Shown here one piece after another: positions 21,325 to 31,079 of a stretch of 64,000 nucleotides of DNA. The notes under the pieces are model-generated. The model ran no database searches, had not been told where the DNA came from, and was given only the letters and a program-made list of their open reading frames with translations. Source of the DNA: Siderastrea radians (taxonomy: Eukaryota > Cnidaria > Anthozoa > Scleractinia > Rhizangiidae); NCBI GenBank assembly GCA_964017195.1, contig OZ024900.1, forward strand, positions 33,000,641 to 33,064,640. The letters run 5' to 3'. Both the position numbers and the translations under genes were made by a program. The first letter of the stretch is position 1, and every line of letters starts with the position of its first letter.

Positions 21325-21415
21325 GTTTACTATTATACAATACTACATAACTCCCTTATATTCTATGTAATGCTATATAACTCCTTTATATACAACTCCT
21401 TTACATATAATAATA
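21325..21415 (+). repeat. TATATAACTCCTT tandem repeat
   Basis: Variants of CTATATAACTCCTTTATATA repeat here; related motifs also occur at 21061-21095 within the LINE piece. It may be the 3' tail repeat of that LINE copy. Confidence 0.65.
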
Positions 21416-21547
21416 ATACTAAGTCTTTATTCATCGGGTAAAAATACATATCAGATGTTACAATAAAAAATTATTTTAAAAAATTATTTATATGCGCAAA
21501 GTACAATATATAAGTGAACTAAATTATAAAATTCTAAATTATAATAT

Positions 21548-21938
21548 TTAAATAGCTAGCTTATACTTAAAAATTAATCTATTAAAACAGCTATCTTTAA
21601 AACGTTCTGTATTTATATTAGGTCTTATGCTGGATCTATTTCTAAGGCGAGCCGATGAATCTTTATACCTAGGAAGCAGACTATGTAACGGATGGTCACT
21701 ACGTTTAAGTTTGTCAAAAAGGCGGCGGTCGATGTTTTCCAAGAGCTCAAAGATGTTAAAACTAACTGAAGTGTAGCGCCTCTTGTAACACCTTTTTAAA
21801 AAGCTTTGCACAGCGGTGAGGTCAGAAGCACTAGCTGCATAAACTGAAAGGCCAAACAGTATTTTAGGGAGCACAATCGCATTAAAAAGGTGATCTAATT
21901 TGCCCTGTGTGTATCCTTCCTACGCAGGCTTCTGATTA
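21548..21938 (-). pseudogene. LINE ORF2 3' half, split from its 5' half
   Basis: The - strand reads LFIIRSLRRK..., then LDHLF, VLPKILFGLSVYAAS, KRRYTSVSFNIFELLE and ends KYKLAI at a stop: the conserved C-terminal part of a non-LTR reverse transcriptase. Its 5' edge (TTTATAATCAGAAGCC) meets the terminus GAGGGCCTGGATGGGG at about 21939. The missing upstream part is found on the + strand at 23743-23988, so the two pieces are in opposite orientation. Confidence 0.82.
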
Positions 21939-22060
21939 TAAAGAGGGCCTGGATGGGGGGCAAATGTCAGTTGTCAGTTAAAATTTTGGCCATTTGTCAG
22001 TTGTCAGTTAAATTTTAGGTCATTTGTCCGTTGTCAGTTAATTGACTGTTAATAATTAAC
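21939..22060 (+). mobile_element. Left end of an element with a TGTCAGTTGTCAGTTA repeat
   Basis: Starts GAGGGCCTGGATGGGG at the LINE break, followed by about three repeats of TTTGTCAGTTGTCAGTTAAAA. The matching end is at 23989-24125, where the repeat is inverted relative to this one but the terminal GAGGGTCTGGATGGGG again abuts a LINE break. Confidence 0.7.
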
Positions 22061-22325
22061 CATGTAACTAAATTATTTCTTTCTGACCCAAAATTTAGCT
22101 AAAAAGGAGCATATAACATAAATTATATCATTAATTCGAAAATTGAGACATTAACGACTTATTTTTCTCAGATTTGGAGTTAAAGTCATGGCAAGTGGTT
22201 CTATCATTATTCTCCTCCACACAAACTACTGCTTGCCCGTGCGCTACATTCCTTTCTAACCACTTAGATGATCAAAATTTACCTTCAAAATATTGAAAAG
22301 TAGATCGTAACAAAGGCAAACAAAT

Positions 22326-22562
22326 ATGGGTAAAGTTCTTTATTACGATAAATTTGATTGGGTTCTTTTTGGCAATGCCTCGATGGTGATTGGCATGGAT
22401 GAAATAACCGAAAAGAAATATTGCACTCGGGCTAACAGGCGTCTGCGGGGAACAGACTTGCAAACAAAATATACTTTTTCTTGTCTAAATTTCAATCAGC
22501 TCCTGAAAGATGACGACTATTATAAGCGTACCTTACAAATCCAGGTGGAAATGGCGCGTTAA
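22326..22562 (+). other. Uncertain 78-codon frame, possible stray exon
   Basis: ATG-started frame of 78 codons with some exon-like character: FDWVLFGN at the start, KYTFSCLNFNQ and DDDYYKRTLQIQVEM near the end, a layout reminiscent of a degenerate Ig-like sandwich. No convincing acceptor or donor was found. It lies inside the segment that the split LINE suggests has been inverted, so its + orientation may be secondary. I do not assert a gene. Confidence 0.22.
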
Positions 22563-23195
22563 TTTGTATATCAAGGATATCTAAAGCTACTTTTTATCTT
22601 CAACACTGAAATATATGTCAAGAAAAGCTTAAAAACAAAATACAATACTCTCTGTGTGAGGATCTAGGTAAAACCGTGAGTGTACGTAATAAAGTTTTGA
22701 ATACTATACTCTAGCTGTACAATGACATTTGAGCCAGCATGAAAAATTGTCGAAAATCGCAGGAACTTCGCCATGTGAGTTGCTCCGCAAACAATCATTA
22801 GTAAATTGGTATTTCATTTGAAGGGTGAAATGTTTTCTGTAATATTTTAATTTTTAGCTGTGATTTAATGCGAATTTTGCCACTGTTTTAACATTTAAAT
22901 AACATATGATCAACTGATACGACTGAAATGTGACGTCTATGATTGATCGTTTCAGCGACCACAAAGCGGCGCCCAGAAGCAAGCACACTCGGTGGTTTGT
23001 ACCGCCGTAACGTTTCAAAATTTAGTCATACAAGGGCCAAGTCAAGTAAAACATGAAAACAAAGCATGAACAAAGCATGACAACAAGATCGAGAATAATA
23101 TAAACGCGTAGCCGTACCCAGTAGGCTTTCTGGACTACCTGGCATGATTCATATTTATACCAGTACCAAGTACAAAATGCACTTAGAATACCTAC
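22563..23195. other. Non-coding interval within the receptor-like gene
   Basis: AT-rich intronic sequence; nothing recognised. Confidence 0.45.
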
Positions 23196-23352
23196 TGTTC
23201 ATTTCGCTTCCTGTATCATCCAGCATGCTTGGTAGTTCCAGCTTCCACTGGTGGTCCGTGGTAATGGCGAGGTTGTCGCTTTTCCCACCCGGTTTCGGTG
23301 CCATTCGGTAAACCTTGATGTCATAGTCACCAAGCCAATTACTTGCCAATTC
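23196..23352 (-). CDS. Possible exon of the Ig-superfamily gene
   Basis: An open, locally GC-richer frame encodes WLGDYDIKVYRMAPKPGG and QWKLELPSMLDDTGSEMN; the last part resembles the end of an Ig domain (L-x-L...DDTG). A GTAGGT donor after AACA at 23196 leaves phase 1, matching the phase-1 acceptor of the next exon at 20993. The proposed acceptor (GGACTCAAG, exon start 23352) gives phase 0 and does not fit the phase-1 donor of the exon at 26960, so an intervening exon would be needed, or this is not an exon. It also lies in the putatively inverted segment. Confidence 0.35.
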
Positions 23353-23742
23353 CTTGAGTCCAAGGAATGACACAAGGTGTTTTTTGAGGGGAATGAACCG
23401 TATTTACATCATTTATCGGCATACGACTACTATGTCGTTCGAAAGTCGTATCCGAGTCAATGCGGTACAAGGCTTACAATAGCTTCTACAACGCCAGCAT
23501 TAGCAGCCATTGTGTAACCAGCTGGTAAAATGACCCTGATGTACATGGGTCATACGGTAAATTATTAACGAAATATGACACTCTAGCGTCCCGCTGCTAA
23601 GATTTAGTATAAAACGTACATTTAATTTGGGGAACTCGTAATTGCAAAGTTTATGCAACTGAGTCCAAAATTGACGCCAACATTTTATCATAAAGGATAT
23701 ACGTAGTAGTATAAAATGGTGATTCTGCTATCTTAGTTACGA

Positions 23743-23988
23743 TCTCTAGAGATTTACCTGATGTATCGGGTATTGCATTGTCCAAATTTATGGATTGGAC
23801 TCACGTAAATAGTATCCACTGTAACACTAGTAAATGCAAGGAATTACTCTTTCATAAGAAAGGCGACCCTACAGCCTATCCAATGTTATACAGTATCTCT
23901 ATACTGGGAGTCACAGTACAAAGTAATTGTAAGTTTAGCTTGCATGTTAAGGCAAAGCTTCATGAAGCCAACAAATGTTTATTTATAG
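23743..23988 (+). pseudogene. LINE ORF2 5' piece, partner of 21548-21938
   Basis: The + strand reads DLPDVSGIALSKFMDWTHVN, NTSKCKELLFHKKG, SILGVTVQSNCKFSLHVK and EANKCLFI, the reverse-transcriptase segment that normally precedes the SLRRxGY...VLPKILxGLSVY part. It stops at TGTTTATTTATA, exactly where the other piece starts with TTTATAATCAG, leaving TTTATA shared by both halves. Confidence 0.82.
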
Positions 23989-24125
23989 AGGGTCTGGATG
24001 GGGTTAACCACCGGGTTAACTGAAAACTGACAAATGGCCAAAATTTTAACTGAAAACTGACAAATAGCCTAAAATTTAACTGACAACTGACATTTGTAGT
24101 GGGTTTTACTGATAACTGACAACTG
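23989..24125 (+). mobile_element. Second terminus of the TGTCAGTT-repeat element
   Basis: GAGGGTCTGGATGGGG at the LINE break, then three repeats of AACTGAAAACTGACAAATGGCC, the reverse complement of the array at 21939-22060. Confidence 0.7.
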
Positions 24126-25600
24126 GCCTAACTGTCCTTAATATCCTACAAACCCCGTTGTAAATAACACTGTTTGACTCTTTTCGTCAAACAAATGTAT
24201 TTTTGCCGGGAGCCCATGTTATTGTTTACTATTTTTGACTTAAACTAATCTCAAACAGTAACTTAAGCCTAAATTTAGTTGTAACAAGAAGACGCTTGAA
24301 GGCGTTTACGCGGGATGTGCTGGTGTATGTAAGGACTATTTTGAACGGAGTTGGACAGTTGTCGAGTACATGGGTTGGTACGATATGTTACCCTCCACGG
24401 GATTTCAGGGAATAAGGTGAACGCACGCACACGGCACGTTATAACACGCATGCACGCTTCTGACATTACACGCTTAACGTGCGGATGTGCGCATAAAAAC
24501 AAGCTATTGATTTTGAATAGCGTGTCTGCAGCCATTGTTCATATTTGGCTTACAAGGCGGAGCTTTGTTTTTATAACACGCTAGACTTTCGTTTTTTAAC
24601 ACGCTAAGCTCCTTTGTTCCCTTGACACGGTGGAACTAATACTGAGGTAAATTACTTGCATTTATCAGCTTCTTATTTGGGTGAATGCTTTTAAAAATTT
24701 TACGGAACATTAACACGAAGGAAAGAAAATTCATTTTCCTATTCGAAATATTAATTAAAATAAATTAGAGAACAATACGGCTCTTGGATTTTTTTTCAAA
24801 TACAAGAGAGCAGAGAATAGGTGGTTGTGTGAATATAAGCTTAATTATTTTGCGTGCTGGATGCGAGGTAAACAATGAAGCTAAAATTTTCAGAATTGAA
24901 CTTCCCTTCGCCAGACTCAAACCTACCGCCTAAAGCGAAACTGTTGAATGTAACTTATACTAAAACTTGAAGCTTATGGTGTTACAAAGAGAAATAGAGT
25001 AAAATTGCGAGCTTTTTTCCTCGGATTAATTTAGTTCACAGTGCACTGAGTTTGCATCTTGCGAGTCTCAAAATAGATTGAACGAGCCATGTGGGAATAA
25101 CAAATCAAACCTTTTTTTCGCGCACTTTATCCTTCGATTGAAATTGAAGAAAGAGAAACGGAGATGCTCAATATTAGAGTGTAAAAGGATATAAACAAGA
25201 AGAAGACGTGGCCAGAATTGACCGTGTACTTTGCCTTGCCTGTTTGTGTTCAACCCAACCTGACGTGCACGTGATTCGAAGTGTTACAGCCAATAAAATC
25301 GCACAATTTTTCGGGACGTCCCTTGAACCTTGTGCCAAGGGCACGGGAAACGGAAAAGTTAAAAAAACATGCCAATTTGTGACACCGATGAAAAAAATCC
25401 ATCGACCGAAACCTAGACGCTGGCTGACTACGTCATCCCGCGTAAAAATTCGTTTAAGTACCAGAAAAAAAATCTTGCTCAACTTTTAATCGTGGATTGA
25501 CGTTGACCGCCTTTTCGACATCGGGCCATGTAATGGAGACTTTCCCACTTGTTTTTCTTTTTGCCCATCGGTCTCGACTTCATTATTCTTTCACTTTACC
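24126..25600. other. Non-coding interval, intronic to the receptor-like gene
   Basis: Contains an ACGC/CACG-rich patch at 24415-24490 and frames on both strands at 25174-25489 with neither domain nor splice support. No gene supported. Confidence 0.45.
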
Positions 25601-25812
25601 TTATCCCTTCAAGTCCCAACATCATAATACAAATTCTCCTTACTGGTCTCCATAGATGTTATTGATTACCAATTGGGAGAACTTTTTGAAACATCAAGAC
25701 AATTCATCTTTGGTGATCATTTGTTAAATTCTCATGGCCTGTATGTGTTATAATACACTGATATGATGAGGAGAAATTTGATGCTGATCACTACTGGGGC
25801 TTAGAGGGTTAA
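25601..25812 (-). mobile_element. TTAACCC-ended MITE, reverse orientation
   Basis: Left end TTATCCCTTCAAGTCCC and right end GGGGCTTAGAGGGTTAA. The interior (CAAATTCTCCTTACTGGTC, TTTGGTGATCATTTG) is the reverse complement of the 17832 copy. Confidence 0.8.
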
Positions 25813-26373
25813 GTTAAGCTCTTGAAAATATTTTCACCCGACAAATTAAATCCTTGATTAACTTTTAATCCTGAATTAAGCGGCTGGCTTTTTGACAGCC
25901 ACTCCCTATTCTGTGAAGTACTTGTGTCCCATTTATTAGCTTTTGAGTATGCCATGAAATTGGTGGGAAATTTTCTTCAACACGTCGGAATAATAAATTT
26001 CAAGCAAAAAATCTCAGACGGTTGCTTTGATTATACTCTTTGTTCCTTACATTTCTTCCATTATAAATTCCTAATACAAGTTCTAGCTTCCAAATTGAAG
26101 TTGTGCAATGTAAAGAAATGAGGAAAAGTGGGGAGGAGACATATCCGGGAGGGGGGTTATAACCGTTATTAGTATAAATCTACAAGCGTTCTATCATAAA
26201 TGCTGCAATCTGATTGGCTACCCTACTCGCTATCTATTCCGTGATAGATAGTGAGTAGCGAAAAAGGTGAGTGGCAGGCACAGTCTTATACTTCAAAATA
26301 ACTGTGCACTGATGTAAAACTTTTCACTTTAGTGGAATATTAATCGATTATATTAATCGAAATTTATACTACT
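25813..26373. other. Non-coding interval with small hairpins
   Basis: A short inverted repeat TCGCTATCTAT..ATAGATAGTGAG lies near 26229-26256. No gene supported. Confidence 0.5.
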
Positions 26374-26436
26374 CGATTTCTATGCGTGATAGTTGATTCG
26401 GCCTTCGGCCTCATCAACTATCACGCGATAGAAATC
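26374..26436. repeat. 63-nt hairpin, near-perfect stem
   Basis: GATTTCTATGCGTGATAGTT pairs with AACTATCACGCGATAGAAATC, and the stem continues to GGCC-TTC-GGCC at the tip. One or two mismatches. Confidence 0.85.
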
Positions 26437-26583
26437 TCGAACTCATAATCTAATTGTAAAGTGCAAAGATGGGCCTATAAGTGGGGTGGAAGGGCTTGTG
26501 ACCGGAATTTTGCAATTTGTTGGAAGTATGGTAACGGTTTGGAGAACTGCCTTCTCTCTCTCTTACCCCTCCTGCCACCTACC

Positions 26584-26790
26584 TTAACCCTTTAAGCCCT
26601 GATATGAAAATGCATATTCTCCTCACTGTTCTCTATACATTTCTTATGGAACTAGTAAGGAGAATTTGTCTAAATATCAGGACATCTCATTCTTTGTGAT
26701 CAGTTTCTTTATTCTCATCACTTGAATGTTTGAACAAGTATTGATAATATAAAGAGAAATTTCATTTTCGTCACTGTTAAGGCTTAAACC
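26584..26790 (-). mobile_element. TTAACCC-ended MITE, reverse orientation
   Basis: Left end TTAACCCTTTAAGCCC is intact; right end GTTAAGGCTTAAACC is decayed. The interior (GCATATTCTCCTCACTG, GTGATCAGTTTCTTTATTC) matches the family. Confidence 0.78.
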
Positions 26791-26959
26791 AAAACTGCTG
26801 AACAGTTCATTCTGATGGTTGCAATGCTCAGAGTTTTCAAAATCGTGAAAAATGCTCGGGATTATTACATTTCTATAAAACTAGTTTCGAACTTGTGGCC
26901 TCTTAATATTTGAAAGAGGGTAAGATACATTTGAAAGCATGAGCGTTGTTTGAACCTAC

Positions 26960-27043
26960 CGCTTGTTTGGTTTGTGTTGTGTTTGATTCCTTGCGGACCG
27001 CAGATAAAAGTAGAACTAGGATCACCAGCTTGACGGGTAGAAG
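26960..27043 (-). CDS. Ig-superfamily gene, small linker exon
   Basis: An 84-nt exon, phase 1 on both sides: acceptor TTTTCTTTAG (ending 27044) and donor GTAGGT after AGCG at 26960. It encodes STRQAGDPSSTFICG and GIKHNTNQTS, rich in Ser, Thr and Asn with a potential N-glycosylation site, fitting the extracellular stretch just after a signal peptide. Joined to the upstream exon at 29590 it gives VAVNASTRQ without a stop. The match of phases on both sides is the main support. Confidence 0.6.
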
Positions 27044-27153
27044 CTAAAGAAAACATTTGTAAATGTACAAAAAGTTTACGTTTTAATCTACATTTGGATA
27101 GAAATTATGCATGCAAACTAAATTACTTCCTTTACCATTCCCGCTCCCTTTAA

Positions 27154-28952
27154 GGAGGCTCGCAACAGTTTTTTTGACCTTGGAGTGTATCTTTTGAAGT
27201 CAAAATTTCGCATAGAAGGTAAATTTCGATTTCCTTAATACTACACCACCTTTTCAACATATGATCAAAGTTTATTTTCTCGCTTGTTTCCTAGCAACAG
27301 CTGTCACCGTAGCAACGGTAATGGACAACCCCTCATTTTAAATACTGTCGAATATCTCGAAAACTAGTCGGACACTTTATGACGAAACTTGAACTATTTG
27401 AACTACTCAACCTACACAACTTGTATGCGAAATTAGGGGAAAATCTGTAAGAGCGTTTTCGAGTAAATCATGATTCATTTTTTATGGGCTGATTTTGGTC
27501 ATTCCTGCGATTTTCTCCAATATTTCAAGAAAGATAAAACTTAACACTTTCTCTTTTCAGTTGAAGGATCTTTTATGATATCAAAACGCTCTTAATGTAC
27601 ATTGAGCTTCCTAGGTGGCTGCGATTTTAAGATATTTATATTTAAAAACTGCTAAAATGCAACACAAATCAGCCAAAAAGTTCATAATTTGCATAAACAG
27701 AAATAATTCTAAATTGCCCTTACAGTTTTCTCTCTTAAACTGATTGCCGTTAGAATAATAATTCTTTTTGATGTTCCAGTGAGTTTTAGGCTGAATAAAC
27801 ATTTCTGTTATTAGATAAGAAGGCTGAATCTCGGTCAAGTTTCAGTCGTTATTAACTTTCAACGAGCAAGTTTTTCCTGGTCTATTTCACGGTTATTCAC
27901 GTGCAATGAATATTTATACAAGCTGCACTTGTGGTCCTCTCGTGCATTTATAATTGCTTCTCATAATAATAAAAAATTTTCGTCTTCTGAGCTTCTTCCT
28001 GGAGACTCTTTTCCATTATTCTTTAAATAATGACTGACGTTTTTAGCATTTTTAATTACGGATTTAATTACACTGGGGCCGAAAAATGAAGAGAAACAAG
28101 CTCAGAAGACGAATATATATTTTTTTGTTATGAGAGGGAGTTATAAGCGCACGAGAGGACACAAGCGCAGCGTGTATAAATATTAATTGCACGTGAATAA
28201 CCATGAAATAGACCAGGAAAAACAAAATAAAACTGTTGCTCGTTGAAAGTTAATAACGACTGAAACTTGACCGAGATTCAGCCTTCTTATCTAATAACAG
28301 AAATGTTTATTCAGCCTAAAACTCACTGGAACATCAAAAAGAATTATTATTCTAACGGTAATCAATTTAAGAGAAAAATCTGTAAGGGCAGTTTAGAAAT
28401 AAATCTATTTATGCAAATTACGAACTTTTTGGCTGATTCGTGCTGCATCTTAGCAGTTTTTAAATATAAATATCTTAAAATCGCAGCCACCTAGAATGCT
28501 CAATGTACATTAAGAATGTTTTGATATCATAAAAGATCCTTCAACTGAAAAGAGAAAGTGTTAAGTTTTATCTTTCTTGAAATATTGGAGAAAATTGCAG
28601 GAATGACCAAAATCAACCCGTAAAAAATGAATCATGATTTACATGAAAACGCTTTTACAGATTTTTCTCTAATTTCGCATACAAGTTGTGTAGATTGAGT
28701 AGTTCAAATAGTTCAAGTTTCGTCGCAAAGTGTCTGACTAGTTTTCGAGATATTCGACATTATTTAAAATGAAAGGTTGTCCATTACCGTTGCTATGGTG
28801 ACAGCTGTTGCTAGGAAACCAGTGAGAAAATAAACTTTGATCATATGTTGAAAAGGTGGTGTAGTATTAAGGAAATCGAAATTTACCTTCTATGCGAAAT
28901 TTTGACTTTAAAAGATACACCCCAAGGCCAAAAAAAACTGTTGCGAGCCTCC
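27154..28952. mobile_element. 1.8-kb foldback element flanked by TTAA
   Basis: Ends GGAGGCTCGCAACAG at 27154 and its complement CTGTTGCGAGCCTCC ending at 28952, with TTAA at 27150-27153 and 28953-28956. The two arms are inverted copies of each other for about 800 bp each, with a short unmatched centre near 28000-28100. A TTAA duplication suits piggyBac or Kolobok type elements. Both arms carry the same 75-codon frame (27611-27838 on -, 28267-28494 on +), but it starts with TTG and is a by-product of the duplication. It lies in intron 1 of the Ig gene. Confidence 0.92.
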
Positions 28953-28984
28953 TTAAATAAATAAATAAATTTTGTTTGACTTTT

Positions 28985-29275
28985 GAGTCTGGTTGAAATC
29001 CTAGAGAATCACTCTTCGATTGAAAGTTACTGAGTAGTGTACTTTGATATGGTGCTGTTTGTTATGCTGTACAAGGTGGTTCTAACTTGTCAGTCTATGG
29101 GTAAATCCTAATATATGACCATTCAAGTGGAAGCCACTGAGTAGTACTTTCCTGTCGTGTTGTTTATTATGATGCAGTACAAAGCGGTTGTATTTTGTGA
29201 GTCTAAGAACAAGACCATTCAAACGAAAGCCACTCAGCAGTATTGCTGTGGTGCTGTTTGTTTTTCAGTATTTTG
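28985..29275 (+). repeat. ~105-bp minisatellite, about three copies
   Basis: Units contain GAGTAGTGTACTTTGATATGGTGC, GAGTAGTACTTTCCTGTCGTG and CAGCAGTATTGCTGTGGTGC with CCATTCAAGTGGAAGCCACT between them. Same family and orientation as 5173-5820. Confidence 0.85.
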
Positions 29276-29589
29276 GAAAAGGAAATTTGCTGTCTTTTTT
29301 GTTGGAAAGTGAAAGAAAAATGCACGATGCCTTTAGTTGCAAAGCGGTCAGCTCCTTCAACCTTGATAGACTGAAAAAAGCTACTGCTTACAAGTACTTA
29401 TGTTTGCTGTGGTTCTCTTATTTGACTTATTTCGGTTAGACAGACTGTCAGACATTTCGATGGTCAACCAGTGCAAGACGCTTTTCAACAAATACAACTT
29501 TGATGACATGTCAGGATGTGGAGCCGGACACAAGGAGGAGACTGGCTCGATTAGCAGTGCGCAGTCAACATTATCCTCTACACACTTAC

Positions 29590-29665
29590 CATTTACAGCT
29601 ACCACTAGTGTAGCAAAGTAAAGAAATATCTTCACGGTTTCGAAGATTTGTCCACGCCGATTCAT
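29590..29665 (-). CDS. Ig-superfamily gene, first coding exon with signal peptide
   Basis: ATG at 29665-29663. The exon encodes MNRRGQIFETVK followed by the hydrophobic run IFLYFATLVVAV and N, a typical cleavable signal peptide: a basic start, then a 12-residue apolar core. It ends after one base of the next codon at a strong GTAAGT donor (29589-29584), phase 1, as is usual for signal-peptide exons of animal receptors. The next exon on the same strand with the right phase is at 26960-27043, then the Ig exons at 20.0-21.0 kb. The product would therefore be secreted or membrane-anchored with the Ig domains outside the cell. Confidence 0.68.
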
Positions 29666-30105
29666 TTTGCAAAGGCAATAAAGGAGTTTCGAAGGAGAGA
29701 AGCATTCAGTATTGCTGATGGGCTTGGCTTTTAACGTGAAACCAAGAACAGGAAGTCGCTGTTCGAAACTGATATTACTATATTGATACTATATTTAGGT
29801 CTATTGTCAGAGCACGTGCACGCTAGCTAATCAGAATGTTAATGAAGCAGTAACGGTTTATTTATGACTAGTCCCAGAATATGAGATTACAAGACTATCT
29901 AATGCTCAGAGTGAAAATCACAGAGTACCGTTGAAATAAATTAACATTCATAGCCATGGTGAAAGCTTTGAAAATAACTTTTATTTGAATAACCACTTTA
30001 GGGTTTCTGATCCTTTAGTCAGGAAGGAAGAATGACACTAATAGAAACGAGTTTTAAACCGTAAATCTAAGATCGAGACAAACGGAAATCGAAGCTTCCT
30101 CTGTC
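29666..30105. other. 5' flank of the Ig-superfamily gene
   Basis: No supported gene. It presumably holds the 5' untranslated region and promoter; no motif stands out. Confidence 0.4.
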
Positions 30106-30406
30106 AAGGCCCGTTTACACGTGCGATTTTCAATGCAACTGTTGTCGCACATTTCAATGCATTTTTGTCAAGCTCGAGCTCGCGATAAAAATCGCAGGTG
30201 TAAACTAGCTGCGGTTTCAATGCGAACTCGGTGCGATTTGTCGCCGCGATATCGCAGTGTTTTCGAACATGTTGAAAACTTGATGTAACTTAGCGGCGAA
30301 TTTGGGGAAATTGCAATAAATCGCCCTTAGTTTACACTTGCGACAAAAGTTGCATTGGAGAGCCAGACAAAAATTGCATCAAAAGTCGCATGTGTAAACG
30401 GGTCTT
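30106..30406 (+). mobile_element. 301-bp hAT-like MITE
   Basis: Inverted ends AAGGCCCGTTTACACGTGCG and its partner CGCATGTGTAAACGGGTCTT. The interior is full of GCGATTT..AATGCAA and TTGCAT..TCGC motifs pointing both ways. No clean target duplication is visible, so the class is uncertain. Confidence 0.75.
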
Positions 30407-31079
30407 CAGCTGGGTACCGAAATATGTCAGTTGAAGGTTGCCTTAAAAACTGACGTATACTTGTGTTATCCGTTGTGCATTTAAATAACATTTTGTTTAT
30501 AGCCACTGGTGCGGTCCGAGAAGTTAATCTACCTTAATTAACATGACAATGACAAACAAACCTCACCTTCCTCTTTATTTGTCTTCTTCTTGTCATCTTT
30601 TTGCCCACCTTATAAAATCGGGGAATTATGAATTTGCATGTAGCTTTCCTGGAAACTCATTTGTAATGCGCCTGTAACAAATATATGAAAATTGCACGAT
30701 AAAAATTAAAGAATTATCATAACTAATGAAGCATTGAAAAAAAGATCCTATTCAGATGTCGAACGAACGCATCATGAGTCATACCCATCTGGAACTTTAC
30801 TGCAGCCATACTGCACTCCTGCGTACTAGTACCTCAGCCGTATCGCACTTGTACCGCATCCACACCGCACACGCACAACAGCCATACTTGTACTTCGACG
30901 ATCGTGCGATTACGATGTTTGAAACAGCTAACTTGGATATATACTTAAAGTCGTCCGACCTGATAAACTAGACTTGATTCCATTGAAGATCACGGCCGGA
31001 GAATGGGATCCGGGTCGAATACGATCCAAACAAATTCGTCCCAAGGAGGAAGAAGCGACAACAGCCAACTTCCCCCTTG
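30407..31079. other. Non-coding interval
   Basis: Includes a frame at 30756-30971 made of CATACTGCAC-type repeats (CGTAC/CCGTA/CATAC). No gene supported. Confidence 0.45.

Noticed and set aside
25174..25489. Overlapping frames of 93 and 102 codons on opposite strands
   Set aside because: Neither has a domain, a good start plus splice support, or a relative; no basis to choose either.
27611..28494. Duplicate 75-codon frames (MTEIQPSYLITEMFIQ...) on opposite strands
   Set aside because: They are the two arms of the TTAA foldback element and begin with TTG, so conservation is due to the inverted repeat.
29381..29589. Cys-containing extension after the signal peptide (KCVEDNVDC...) resembling the start of a ShK domain
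   Set aside because: A strong GTAAGT donor ends the exon at 29590, the rest of the ShK cysteine pattern is absent, and the extension is intron read-through.
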